Positions 56,328-64,000 of a DNA stretch of 64,000 nt are shown in pieces. A program made the translations under genes and the position numbers. Origin of the DNA: Mangrovactinospora gilvigrisea (GTDB lineage Bacteria > Actinomycetota > Actinomycetes > Streptomycetales > Streptomycetaceae); the NCBI RefSeq assembly GCF_001879105.1, contig NZ_MLCF01000002.1, positions 186,001 through 250,000 of the forward strand. Direction: 5' to 3'. The notes beneath the pieces are model-generated. The model did no database searches. It was not told the DNA's origin and saw nothing but the letters and a program-made list of their open reading frames with translations. Within the stretch, counting starts at the first letter, position 1, and every line of letters starts with the position of its first letter.

Positions 56328-56539
56328 CGCTTCACCCCTTCTGCAAACGGTCCGGCGTGCACCACGTGGCCGATACCGCACCAGCGCGCACCTTCTAACC
56401 TCACGCGCAGGCCCGGTCCCCACGGTGAACCGCCGGCAGCGTCCACACCCCTCCGGCCGTCTGCTGTCCCGTCCGGCTCTACCCGCATTTCACCCGCAGT
56501 ATGGGGGCTGTTGACGTGCCCGACCTACACCGTGAACGC

Positions 56540-56877
56540 ATGACTGGTGCGTTTCCGTATCTAGCCGAAACCGTCTTGGAACTGGCCGACCCCGACCAGG
56601 AGGTGAAGGAGCACCTGCGCTGTGCCTGCCGCCACCTGGCCGCCCTCCTGGGCGCCCGCGCCGCCACCAGCCTGCTGCTCACTCATCCGCTCGCGCCGCC
56701 GGCCGCCGTCGGCACCGATGCATGGCCTGCCGAGCCCTCGCCGACACCTTCGGAACCACCACAGTCCGCGCGGGAATCGCGGTCGGAATGGCCGCGATCG
56801 CCGTCCTCGACTGCTTCATGGCCGACCTCCGGAAGATCGACGACCTCGAGGACACCATCGCGGCGCGCACCGGGTAA
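56540..56877 (+). pseudogene. GAF-type regulator remnant fused to a small unknown frame
   Basis: From ATG 56540 the frame reads FPYLAETVLELADPDQEVKE, then HLRCACRHLAALLGARAATS, like the start of GAF-ANTAR proteins, and then turns to nonsense near 56715. A second frame from ATG 56722 encodes 51 residues, MACRALADTFGTTTVRAGIA then GMAAIAVLDCFMADLRKIDD, and stops at 56877. The two do not belong to one intact protein. Confidence 0.4.
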
Positions 56878-56921
56878 CACCCAGAAGGGCGTGCGCCGGG
56901 CCAACCCGGTTCCGTGGGCTG

Positions 56922-57480
56922 TCAGGCCGAATCCAGCGCCTGCCACAGCTTGCGCTCCTCAGCCGGCAGCCGTCCGGCCGCCCGGCTGGCCTCGTGCGCC
57001 GCAGCGCGGCCGGCGAGCATGCGGTCGAGCAACACACCCTCGCTGTCGGTGGCCGGCACCTCATCTCCCAGGCTGCGCAGGTGGTTCGCGATCGCCGCCC
57101 ACGAGTACAGACGGTAGCCCTCGGCATTGATCACCGGGGCCGGGAACGGCTGCTTCGAACGCCGCTCCCCCGCAGCCAGCTGCCGCAGGGACTGCTTGCT
57201 GCGCACCCCCATGGTCCGGCGGGCCGCCTCCGACAGCGACACGGTGTCTTCGATGATCAGCCCGGTCGCCCAGCGGGTCGGGATCAGATGGTGCAGCTGG
57301 ACGGCGATCTGCACGGCCGCGTCCGTGAACGAGGACCCGGTGGTGTCGTCCACAGTGCACATCAGGTAGCCAGTGCCGTCGGGGGCGCTGACCACGCCGA
57401 CACTGTCCATGGCGCCCGCCCACGATCAGCTCCTGCTCATCGGTGAGCGCGGTGTTCAGCCTCAGGTCGAACTCGTACAC
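56922..57480 (-). pseudogene. Helix-turn-helix-like hypothetical protein with a frameshift near its N-terminus
   Basis: The ATG at 57480 starts MYEFDLRLNTALTDEQELIV; after a GGGCGGGC run near 57419 the sense continues in another frame, MDSVGVVSAPDGTGYLMCTV and so on to the stop at 56922. The body has a MerR/XRE-like helix pattern, SLSEAARRTMGVRSKQSLRQ, and PVINAEGYRLYSWAAIANHL. One extra G explains the break. If translated from 57410, a 162-residue product would result. Confidence 0.55.
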
Positions 57481-57481
57481 G

Positions 57482-58253
57482 GCGGCCCTCCCTCACGATG
57501 GCACCTCTGCTGTTGTCGTACGACAACCGCCCACCCGAGGGCGTAGTCACGCGACAACAGGACCGGTGTGGTGGTCACCATCCCCGGCCCGGGATTGTGT
57601 GTGCGAAGGCGGCGGGCCAGCCTGCGCGTCAACGGCCGTCCTGTGCAGCCTCGCGTGCGGACAGCAGGTCGCCGGCGGTTTCCCTCAGGTACTCAGCCAG
57701 GTCCAGCAGGCCGGCCAGGCCGGGCGTACTCGATGCTTGTCGCGGGATCGACACCGTCGGTCTTCAGCTGCTCTCACACCTGCTCGAGATAGTCCTGCAG
57801 CTCCTCCTGCGCGTTGCACTGCTCCCTCAGGGCACAAGGCGAAGGCGCTCGAGACCGCGGCGGCCGCACCCAATCCTGGTGGCCGCAGCATCCCAGGTCC
57901 GCGATCGCCTGCCAAGGGCACCATCGTGACCGGAGCGCCTCGTTCGCGTGGCCCGGCGTGACGTTTCCGCCGGCACCGGCGTTGGCCACAGCGGTAGTTC
58001 CCGATCGGCGCGGCCGCGGCCCGGTGTTGTGTGTGCATCCCGGGGCCGCGGCCGCGTCACCGGCGCCAAAGGCGCCGGCGACAGCGTCGGCCGGGAATCG
58101 GGCAGCCCCGGCCGGCGGCTCGTCGGGCTCCGTGCTCCTGGGGCCGTCGGCTCCCGCCGGCTGTCCGTCGGCGCGAGCGCCTCGGCCGCTGCCGGCGGCG
58201 GGCCGTCGTCAACCGACGCTCGCTGTCAGACGGTAACTTCTGGGCTGCCCTTT
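57482..58253. other. Degraded stretch with fragments of a short helical protein
   Basis: On the minus strand, about 57830-57610, one frame gives LREQCNAQEELQDYLEQV and another gives LAGLLDLAEYLRETAGDLLS then AREAAQDGR and a stop. They look like pieces of one lost gene. The rest, up to the IS at 58254, has no identifiable content. Confidence 0.35.
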
Positions 58254-59124
58254 AAAACGTGTTGCACAAGGCTGTGATCAGGGCATATCGCGTGTATGCG
58301 TGGGGTGTTGAGGGCTGATTCGCTGTGGGTTGAGACGTTCACGGGACTGCGGATGGTGCAGTTCGAACGCTTGCTGAAGGTCGTGCGGGAGCGGGGCGGC
58401 GACGGGCCGCGGAGCGGCCGCCCGTGGTGCCTGCCGCTGGCCGAGCGGGTGCTGCTGGTGGCCGTCTACTACCGCACGAACCTGGCCATGCGGCAGCTCG
58501 CGCCGCTGTTCGGAGTGTCGCCGGCGACGGTGTGCCGGGTCATCCGCCGGCTGCGGCCCCTGCTCGCGCTCGAGCCGCGAGCGCGTGCCGTCGATGCCAC
58601 GGACCGGCTGTGGATCGTGGACGGCACATGGGTCCCCGTCCGCGACCGCAGGATCGGTGCGTCGAGCCGCAACTACCGGTTCTCCGCGAACGTTGAAGGT
58701 CATCATCGACGCTGACACCCGGCTGGTGGTAGCTGCCGCCCGCCCGGCCCCGGGCAACAAGGCCGACGCCCACGTGTGGCGCGAGGGCGGCCTGCCGCGG
58801 CAGTGCCAGGGCGTCACCCTGCTCGGCGACGGCGCGTACATCAACACCGGCCAGCTCGTCCCGCACCGCAAACGGCCCGGCCCCTGCTGGCGGGCGAGGA
58901 GGCCGACAACGCCCAGCATCGCCGGGTCCGCGCGCGAGTCGAGCATGCGACCCGTCGGCTGAAGAACTACAAGATCCTCCGCGACTGCCGACAGCATGGC
59001 GACGGCCTGCACCACGCCGTCCAGGCCATCGCTCACCTGCACAACCTCGCCCACGCATCATGCCCAGAGAACTGCCCTCGCCCGCCCTGACCTGCCCTCA
59101 TGCAGCCCTGCGCAACACGCTTTA
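58254..59124 (+). mobile_element. IS5-family-like element with decayed transposase
   Basis: It is about 870 bp. The left end reads AAAACGTGTTGCACAAGGCT and the right end, complemented from 59124, reads AAAGCGTGTTGCGCAGGGCT, followed in both by AGGGCA. The inverted repeats are good, but the transposase has at least two frameshifts, so the copy is not autonomous. Confidence 0.8.
58296..59090 (+). pseudogene. IS5/DDE_Tnp_4-type transposase with two frameshifts
   Basis: The first frame (ATG 58296) has LPLAERVLLVAVYYRTNLAM, VSPATVCRVIRRLRPLLALE and LWIVDGTWVPVRDR with the first catalytic Asp. Near 58690 sense moves to VIIDADTRLVVAAARPAPGN, GDGAYINTGQLVPHRKRPGP, and near 58885 it moves again to RVRARVEHATRRLKNYKILR. 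All three DDE regions are present but not in one frame. Confidence 0.8.
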
Positions 59125-59576
59125 GCCGTGACATCAACCGTGCTGTGGGAGAAGTCCAGGCGCAGGTCCCGGTAGGCGTGGCGCCCGGCGATGTGTTTGA
59201 CCCACACTCCGGGGTAACGGATATGCCACAGGTGGTCCATGGACACTTTCTTCGCTGCGGTCCAGCCGTCCTGGTCCGCCAGTTTGGCGTAGGTGGCGTA
59301 GGCGTCCCGGACCGACTGCGTCGAGGAGATCGTCACAATGACGCTCTGCCCGACCCATTCCCGGCCCTGGAATCCGCCGCCCCGGAACCGTGCCGGGATG
59401 CTCAACCAGCCCCGTGCGCACCGCGCCTGAGGACAGCCGGGTGAAGACCGGGGACGACGCCAGCACGTGCACGTTCCGGTCGCCCGGATCGGGGTCGGGA
59501 GGCCGGGACGCAGGACGCCGCCAGGCCGCAGTGGCCGAGCAGCAGGGCCCTGCGGACTCGGTGCGCATCCATGACT
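59125..59576 (-). pseudogene. Frameshifted gene truncated by the IS
   Basis: From the ATG at about 59576 the frame reads MDAHRVRRALLLGHCGLAAS. A second frame gives DPGDRNVHVLASSPVFTRLS, and a third gives GREWVGQSVIVTISSTQSVR, then DGWTAAKKVSMDHLWHIRYP and YRDLRLDFSHS up to the IS border. At least two indels and loss of the C-terminus are needed to explain this. The product family is not recognised. Confidence 0.45.
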
Positions 59577-59790
59577 GCCCGCTCGCACACCTTTTCCCCG
59601 TGCGACTCCGCGATATCGCCCCACACGCTGTTCCTCGAAAACGAACCCTGCCTCCCAAGGCGCCACGGCCCCTCCGAGGGCCCGCCAGGGGCCTCCCCCG
59701 CGGGCCGCGGGCAAAGCGCCGGTTCCCGGCCACAGACGGGACTCCCGGCGGCGCGGCCACGGCCGGCCACACCGGTGGCCGCGAACAGAC

Positions 59791-59823
59791 GCCGCCCCCG
59801 CGCCTGGCGGGCGCGGGGGCGGC
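59791..59823 (-). terminator. Strong GC hairpin after the DUF11 surface-protein gene
   Basis: There is a perfect 14-bp stem (59791-59804 pairs with 59810-59823) and a 5-base loop, about 34 bp beyond the stop at 59857. There is no U-tract, as is usual for Streptomyces terminators. Confidence 0.8.
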
Positions 59824-59856
59824 GGGGAGGAGGACCGGCGAGTTGCCGGCGTTGGG

Positions 59857-62800
59857 TCAGCGGCGTCGGCGAGCGACCGTGAACGCCAGCACGCCGAGGG
59901 CGAGCAGCAGCGCCGCGCCCATCGCCGTGTACCAGGTGGTCAGGCCGAGGCCGGTGTGCGCCAGCGGCCCGCTGGGCCGGGTCGGCTTGACCGGGGCGCC
60001 CGGGACGACGCCGTGGGTGGAGCAGTCCGGGTCGTGGGAGCCCGGGGCGCAGTTGGAGCCGCCCGAGCCGGTAACGGCGTTGTCCAGGTGGCCGTCGCCG
60101 TTGTCGGGGTTGTCCACCGTCACGGTGTAGGTGACCGTGGCCTGCTGGCCGGCGGCGAGGTTGCCCGTCCAGGTCAGCTTCGGCTGCCGGTAGGAAACGG
60201 TGCCGGCGGTGGCCGTCGCGTCCTGGTCGTAGTGCGCGTCGTCCAGGACCCGGCTGAGGTCGTCGGTGAAGGTGGCCCCCGGGTAGGCGGCCGTTCCCAC
60301 GTTCGTGACGGTGACGGTGTAGGTGACCTTCTCGCCCGGCTTCGGGTGGGCGGTGGACGCCGTCTTGGTGATCTTGAGTTCGGCGACCTTGTCGTGGGTG
60401 CGGCACCCGGGGTCGGTGGCGGCGCGAAGCCGGGCGGCGGCCGGCGGGCAGTTGGAGCCGTCCGGCCCCACCACGGCGTTGGCCAGCTCGTGGTCGCCCT
60501 TGTCGGGGTTGTTGACGGTGATCGAGTAGGTGATCGTCACCGTCTGGCCGGCCTTGACGTCGCCGCGCCAGTTCAGCTTCGGTGCCGCGTAGGTGGCGCT
60601 GCCCGAGCTCGCCTTGGCGTCGCCGTTGTAGGCGGCGTCGTCCAGGTCGCCCGACAGGTCGTCGGAGACCTTGGCACCGGGGTAGTCGGCCGTGCCGGTG
60701 TTCTTGACCGTCACCGTGTAGTGGACGGTGTCGCCGGCCTTGACCGGGTCCTTGGCGTCCGAGGTCTTGTGGATGTGCAGGTCGGCGATGTCGTCGGAGG
60801 TGGAGCATTCCGGGTCGCTCGAGCGCGGGCCGCAGTCGGAGTTGGCCGGGCCGACGACGGTGTTGGCCAGCTGGTGGTCGCCGGTGTCGGGGTTGTCCAC
60901 GGTGACGGAGTAGGTGATCGTCACCGTCTGCCCGGCCGGGACGGCGCCGTGCCAGCGCAGGTTGGGCTCGGCGTAGGCGACGGTGCCGGAGCTCGCGGTG
61001 GCGTCGCCGTTGTAGGCGGCGTCGTCCAGCTCCTTGCTGAGGTCGTCGGTGATGAAGGCGTTCGGGTAGTCGGTGCTGCCGGTGTTGGCCACCGTCACCG
61101 TGTAGGTGATGGTGTCGCCCGGCTTCACGGGCGCCTTGGCGTCCGAGGACTTGGTCACCGTCAGGTCGGCCACCGGGTCGTCGGTGGAGCAGGACGGGTC
61201 GCTCGAGGCGGTCTCGCAGTTGGAGCCGCCGGGGACGACGACCGTGTTGTCCAGCTTGGTGTCACCGGTGTCGGGCTTGTTCACCCGCACCGAGAAGGTG
61301 ACGATCACCGTGCCGCCGGCGGGCACGTCGCCCTTCCAGGACAGCGTCGGCTCGGCGTAGGACACCGTCCCCGAGGAGGCCTTGGCGTCGTTGTCGTAGC
61401 GCGCGTCGTCCAGGAGGTTCGACAGATCATCGCTCATCGAGGCGTTCGGGTAGTCGGCCTTGCCGACGTTCTCGATGGTGACGGTGTAGGTCACCTTGGA
61501 GCCCGGGCGCACCGGGTTGCGGCGCGCGGTGGAGCTCTTGGTCACCTTCGGCTCGGCGACCTTGTCGTCGGTGGAGCAGGAGGCGTCGGTGGATCCCTTG
61601 GCGCAGTTGGAGTCCTCCGGCCCCACGGCGGTGTTGGCGAGCTCGTGGTCGCCCTTGTCGGGGTTGTCCACGGTGATCGAGTAGGTGATCGTCACCGTGC
61701 TCCCGGCGGGGACATCGCCGCTCCAGGACACGGTCGGGCGCGCGTAGGAGGCGGTTCCGGAGCTCGCGGTGGCGTCGTTGTTGTAGGTCGCGTCGTCCAG
61801 GTCCCGGGTCAGGTCGTCGGAGACGGCGGCGCCGGTGTAGTCCGTCGGCCCGGGGTTGTGGACCTTGACCGTGTACTGGATGGTGTCGCCGGCCTTCACC
61901 GGGTTCTTGGCGTCCGAGGTCTTGGAGATCTTCAGCGAGCGGACGTTCTCGTCCGTGGTGCACTCCGGCTCGTTGCCGGTGGTGCAGTTGGAGTAGGAGT
62001 TGCCGGTGACGTGGTTGTCCAGCTTGCCGTCGCCGGTGTCCGGGTCGTCGACCTTCACCGAGTAGGTGATGGTCGCCGAATTGCCCGCCGCCAGGGTCCC
62101 CTTCCAGCTGAGCGTGGGTGAGCTGTAGCTGACGCTTCCGGAGCTGGCTTTGGCGTCGTTGTCGTAGGCGGCGTCGTCCAGCACCTGGGACAGGTCGTCG
62201 GATGCGGTCGCGTCCACCGGGACGGTGCCGGTGTTGTCCACCTTGACGGTGTACTTCACCGTGTCGCCGGGCTTGACGTTGCTGCCGGAGGCCGGGGATG
62301 CGGTCTTGGTGATCGTGTACTTGGGCGTGTCGAACTCGACGTCGGCGCAGTCGGTCCAGATCACGCCGACCAGGTTCGAGCCGCTGTCCGGGCAGTTGGT
62401 GTAGGTGCCGGCGGTGTCCGAGGTGACCTTCACGCTCAGCGTGCAGGAGCTCTGGCCGGCCTCCAGGTCGCCCTTGAGGTCCACCGACGATCCGCCGGCG
62501 CTCGCGTCGACCTGGCCGTTGGTGCAGGTGGTCGAGGTACCCGCGGGGTCGGCGACCTTCAGTCCGGTGGGCAGGTCGTCGGTGAATGACCAGCCCTTCT
62601 TGGCCAGCAGGTCGGTGGTGTTGGTGACGGTGAACGTCAGCGTGGAGGTACCCCCGACCGGCGCGGGCGAGGGGTCGAAGGACTTGGTGACCGTCGGGGT
62701 CACGTCCAGGACCTTGATGTCGTCGAAGGCGCCGTCGTTGCCCGAGGAGGTGGCGGCGGCGTTCTCCATCTTCAGGCCGAAGGAGCTGCCCTTGTACAGC

Positions 62801-63636
62801 TGCGGCTGATTGGCCGCCACATTCGCGACCTTGATGGTGGCCTGGGCGTCGGGGTAGCTGTACTCCTTGGCGTTCGGAGCCGTGCACGCATCGGACGGCG
62901 TGCTGTTCAGCGGGTATTCCGTGCCCCCGTCGGTGAGGAAGAAATTCAGCTTCGGGTCCACGTACGTGGAGGAGTAGCAGACGCCGCCGTTCATCACCGA
63001 CGCGGTCAAAAACCGGTTCGTCGAGGCCAGCGGGATCGGCTGCTTGGTCTCGAACTGCACATCGGTCGGCTTGTAGCTGGTGCCGTTCAGCGTCCAGCCG
63101 GCGACCTCGTGGTTGTCCTTCGCCGCTTCGGGCGTTTCGCCGTTGTACTCGCCGAACGCGCGGCCGATGTCGCCGAGGGTGTCCCACGGGGTCTGGGAGC
63201 CGCACTCGGCCGGGTAGGGGCCGCGGTTGTTGTAGCTCATGACCGCGCCGTTGCAGTCGGTCAGATAGTTGGGGTCGGCCGTGTAGGTCTCGCCGGAGGC
63301 CCCAGTGTAGGTGTCCAAGCGGATCGGCCCCGGCTGCGGGTTGTTCTCGAAGTTCTCGTCGTAGACCACGGTGGGGTCCTTCGGCGCGGGCGCCGCCCGT
63401 CCCGAGCGCTGCCCGTGGGAGGCGTGCCGGCCGGCCGCTGCGGGCGCTGCCGTTGTGGCGGCCCGGGGCGCGGCTGCGCGGATGCCCGTCTCCGCGGCGT
63501 GGCCGCGGACGGCGCCGGAGGCCATCGCCGCCGTGGGTGCGAGGCCCGTTGCGCCCAGCGCCCCGGTCAGGGCCACTGCCGCGACCGGTCTCCACCAGTT
63601 TTTCCCCCGTACGGCGTGCCGTTTCAGCTGGGACAT
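59857..63636 (-). CDS. Large sortase-anchored cell-surface protein with six DUF11-type repeats
   Basis: This is a 1259-residue exported protein. It has a signal sequence with basic N-region (MSQLKRHAVRGKNWW) and hydrophobic core VAAVALTGALGATGLA, an Ala-rich linker, and a lectin-like N-terminal domain (about 85-310, PTVVYDENFENNPQPGPIRL). One DUF11-like domain (about 315-430) follows, then six repeats of about 127 residues, each with a KPGDTxxYTVxVxN opening and an SDDLSxxLDDAxYxxDA core. The C-terminus is LAHTG (1225-1229), a hydrophobic helix and RRRR, which fits class E sortase recognition (LAxTG). It is probably an adhesin or stalk in the cell wall. GGAAAGG precedes the ATG. Confidence 0.9.
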   Translation of the reverse strand: MSQLKRHAVRGKNWWRPVAAVALTGALGATGLAPTAAMASGAVRGHAAETGIRAAAPRAATTAAPAAAGRHASHGQRSGRAAPAPKDPTVVYDENFENNPQPGPIRLDTYTGASGETYTADPNYLTDCNGAVMSYNNRGPYPAECGSQTPWDTLGDIGRAFGEYNGETPEAAKDNHEVAGWTLNGTSYKPTDVQFETKQPIPLASTNRFLTASVMNGGVCYSSTYVDPKLNFFLTDGGTEYPLNSTPSDACTAPNAKEYSYPDAQATIKVANVAANQPQLYKGSSFGLKMENAAATSSGNDGAFDDIKVLDVTPTVTKSFDPSPAPVGGTSTLTFTVTNTTDLLAKKGWSFTDDLPTGLKVADPAGTSTTCTNGQVDASAGGSSVDLKGDLEAGQSSCTLSVKVTSDTAGTYTNCPDSGSNLVGVIWTDCADVEFDTPKYTITKTASPASGSNVKPGDTVKYTVKVDNTGTVPVDATASDDLSQVLDDAAYDNDAKASSGSVSYSSPTLSWKGTLAAGNSATITYSVKVDDPDTGDGKLDNHVTGNSYSNCTTGNEPECTTDENVRSLKISKTSDAKNPVKAGDTIQYTVKVHNPGPTDYTGAAVSDDLTRDLDDATYNNDATASSGTASYARPTVSWSGDVPAGSTVTITYSITVDNPDKGDHELANTAVGPEDSNCAKGSTDASCSTDDKVAEPKVTKSSTARRNPVRPGSKVTYTVTIENVGKADYPNASMSDDLSNLLDDARYDNDAKASSGTVSYAEPTLSWKGDVPAGGTVIVTFSVRVNKPDTGDTKLDNTVVVPGGSNCETASSDPSCSTDDPVADLTVTKSSDAKAPVKPGDTITYTVTVANTGSTDYPNAFITDDLSKELDDAAYNGDATASSGTVAYAEPNLRWHGAVPAGQTVTITYSVTVDNPDTGDHQLANTVVGPANSDCGPRSSDPECSTSDDIADLHIHKTSDAKDPVKAGDTVHYTVTVKNTGTADYPGAKVSDDLSGDLDDAAYNGDAKASSGSATYAAPKLNWRGDVKAGQTVTITYSITVNNPDKGDHELANAVVGPDGSNCPPAAARLRAATDPGCRTHDKVAELKITKTASTAHPKPGEKVTYTVTVTNVGTAAYPGATFTDDLSRVLDDAHYDQDATATAGTVSYRQPKLTWTGNLAAGQQATVTYTVTVDNPDNGDGHLDNAVTGSGGSNCAPGSHDPDCSTHGVVPGAPVKPTRPSGPLAHTGLGLTTWYTAMGAALLLALGVLAFTVARRRR
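60000..62310. repeat. Six tandem repeats of about 385 bp in the surface-protein gene
   Basis: Each unit encodes the same order of motifs: KxGDTxxYTV, SDDLSxxLDDAxY, ASSGxxxYxxPxLxWxG, AGxxxTITYSxTVDNPDxGD and SNCxxxSxDxxCSTxD. The units are diverged, with many substitutions and some length change in the fifth, so they are old and not prone to precise slippage. Confidence 0.85.
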
Positions 63637-64000
63637 CGGGCGCCTTTCCTCGTGGGCAACACGTCATGGCGTCCGATGAGCCTTCATGAGGATTGACTGG
63701 CATTGTCGCTGACGCGCCGTCATCACTATTGCGTTAGCCCTATTGGCGCCGCGATCACGGATTTCACGCTCCGGTGACTCGCCCGAGGCATGTGGGCATG
63801 GCCCTCGTGCGGCGTGCACCACGCGTACCGGGCTGCGACGCGCGATCGGCCCGAGGTCTGCCGACGCGGCCGCCCGCACCACGAAAGCTGGCATGTCGAG
63901 GTGCGCCACGCCGGCGGACGCAGGAAGCGGATGTCAAGGCTGCACATTGCCTGCGCACTGGTGTCGCGGAGCGCGCACCGATGCCGTGGCGATCAGTCGG
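63637..64000. other. Region upstream of the surface-protein gene
   Basis: No supported gene was seen. The segment 63690-63770 is less GC-rich than its surroundings and presumably contains the promoter, but no convincing -35/-10 pair was found on the minus strand. Confidence 0.35.

Noticed and set aside
59956-62121. 721-codon plus-strand frame antisense to the DUF11 gene
   Set aside because: It is a low-complexity shadow (V/G/R-rich) of a repetitive high-GC gene on the other strand; the minus-strand gene has a signal peptide, domains and a sortase signal.

Overview
The window is very GC-rich DNA with actinomycete codon use, GTG/TTG starts, Streptomyces-type regulators (a LAL LuxR protein, AraC, ECF sigma, GAF-ANTAR), a probable class E sortase substrate and many IS remnants and broken genes. 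It looks like a Streptomyces or Kitasatospora chromosome arm or large linear plasmid. No rRNA, tRNA, CRISPR array or phage structural genes were seen.

Layout. 1-8.0 kb is an insertion-sequence wreck: a fused remnant of a membrane protein and a teichoic-acid-type glycosyltransferase, an IS3 orfA stub, and an IS21-family element (2098-8018). Its istB gene is split by a separate 3.7 kb element carrying an intact tyrosine recombinase, a small HTH protein, a zinc-ribbon protein with a degenerate recombinase domain, and a DUF6228-like cargo gene. 8.2-12.9 kb holds trmO, an ECF41-like sigma factor divergent from a DrrAB-type ABC exporter, and an acetyltransferase. 13.4-22.7 kb is the metabolic core: paired fluoride channels (CrcB/FluC), then a co-directional set of urea transporter - ureA - CbiX-like protein with a His-rich tail - ureB - ureC - ureF - ureG - ureD - amtB. 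This takes in urea, hydrolyses it, and carries the genes for urease maturation and ammonium transport. No ureE is present; the CbiX-like protein sits where a nickel chaperone might be expected. The AmtB has Glu at the first of its twin-His positions.

23.5-32.7 kb carries an Mrr-type nuclease, a SRPBCC protein, an intact IS982-type element, a MarR regulator, an N-terminally short response regulator with Glu at the phosphoacceptor position, a double winged-helix protein, YciI and SnoaL-like genes. An IS1182 element (32719-34397) separates these from a serine beta-lactamase-like hydrolase and DUF4097 pair, a LuxR stub, a DUF1062 and FMN-reductase pair, a 957-residue LAL regulator divergent from a LysR regulator, and an MFS-like membrane domain fused to a PP2C/SpoIIE phosphatase.

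45-59.6 kb is decaying accessory DNA: a truncated IS5 copy, a Uma2 nuclease, small hypothetical and membrane proteins, several genes with one-base frameshifts, a degraded AraC beside its intact paralogue, and a frameshifted IS5-like element. 59.8-63.6 kb is one large cell-wall protein with six DUF11-type repeats and a C-terminal LAHTG sortase signal, followed by a strong hairpin terminator.
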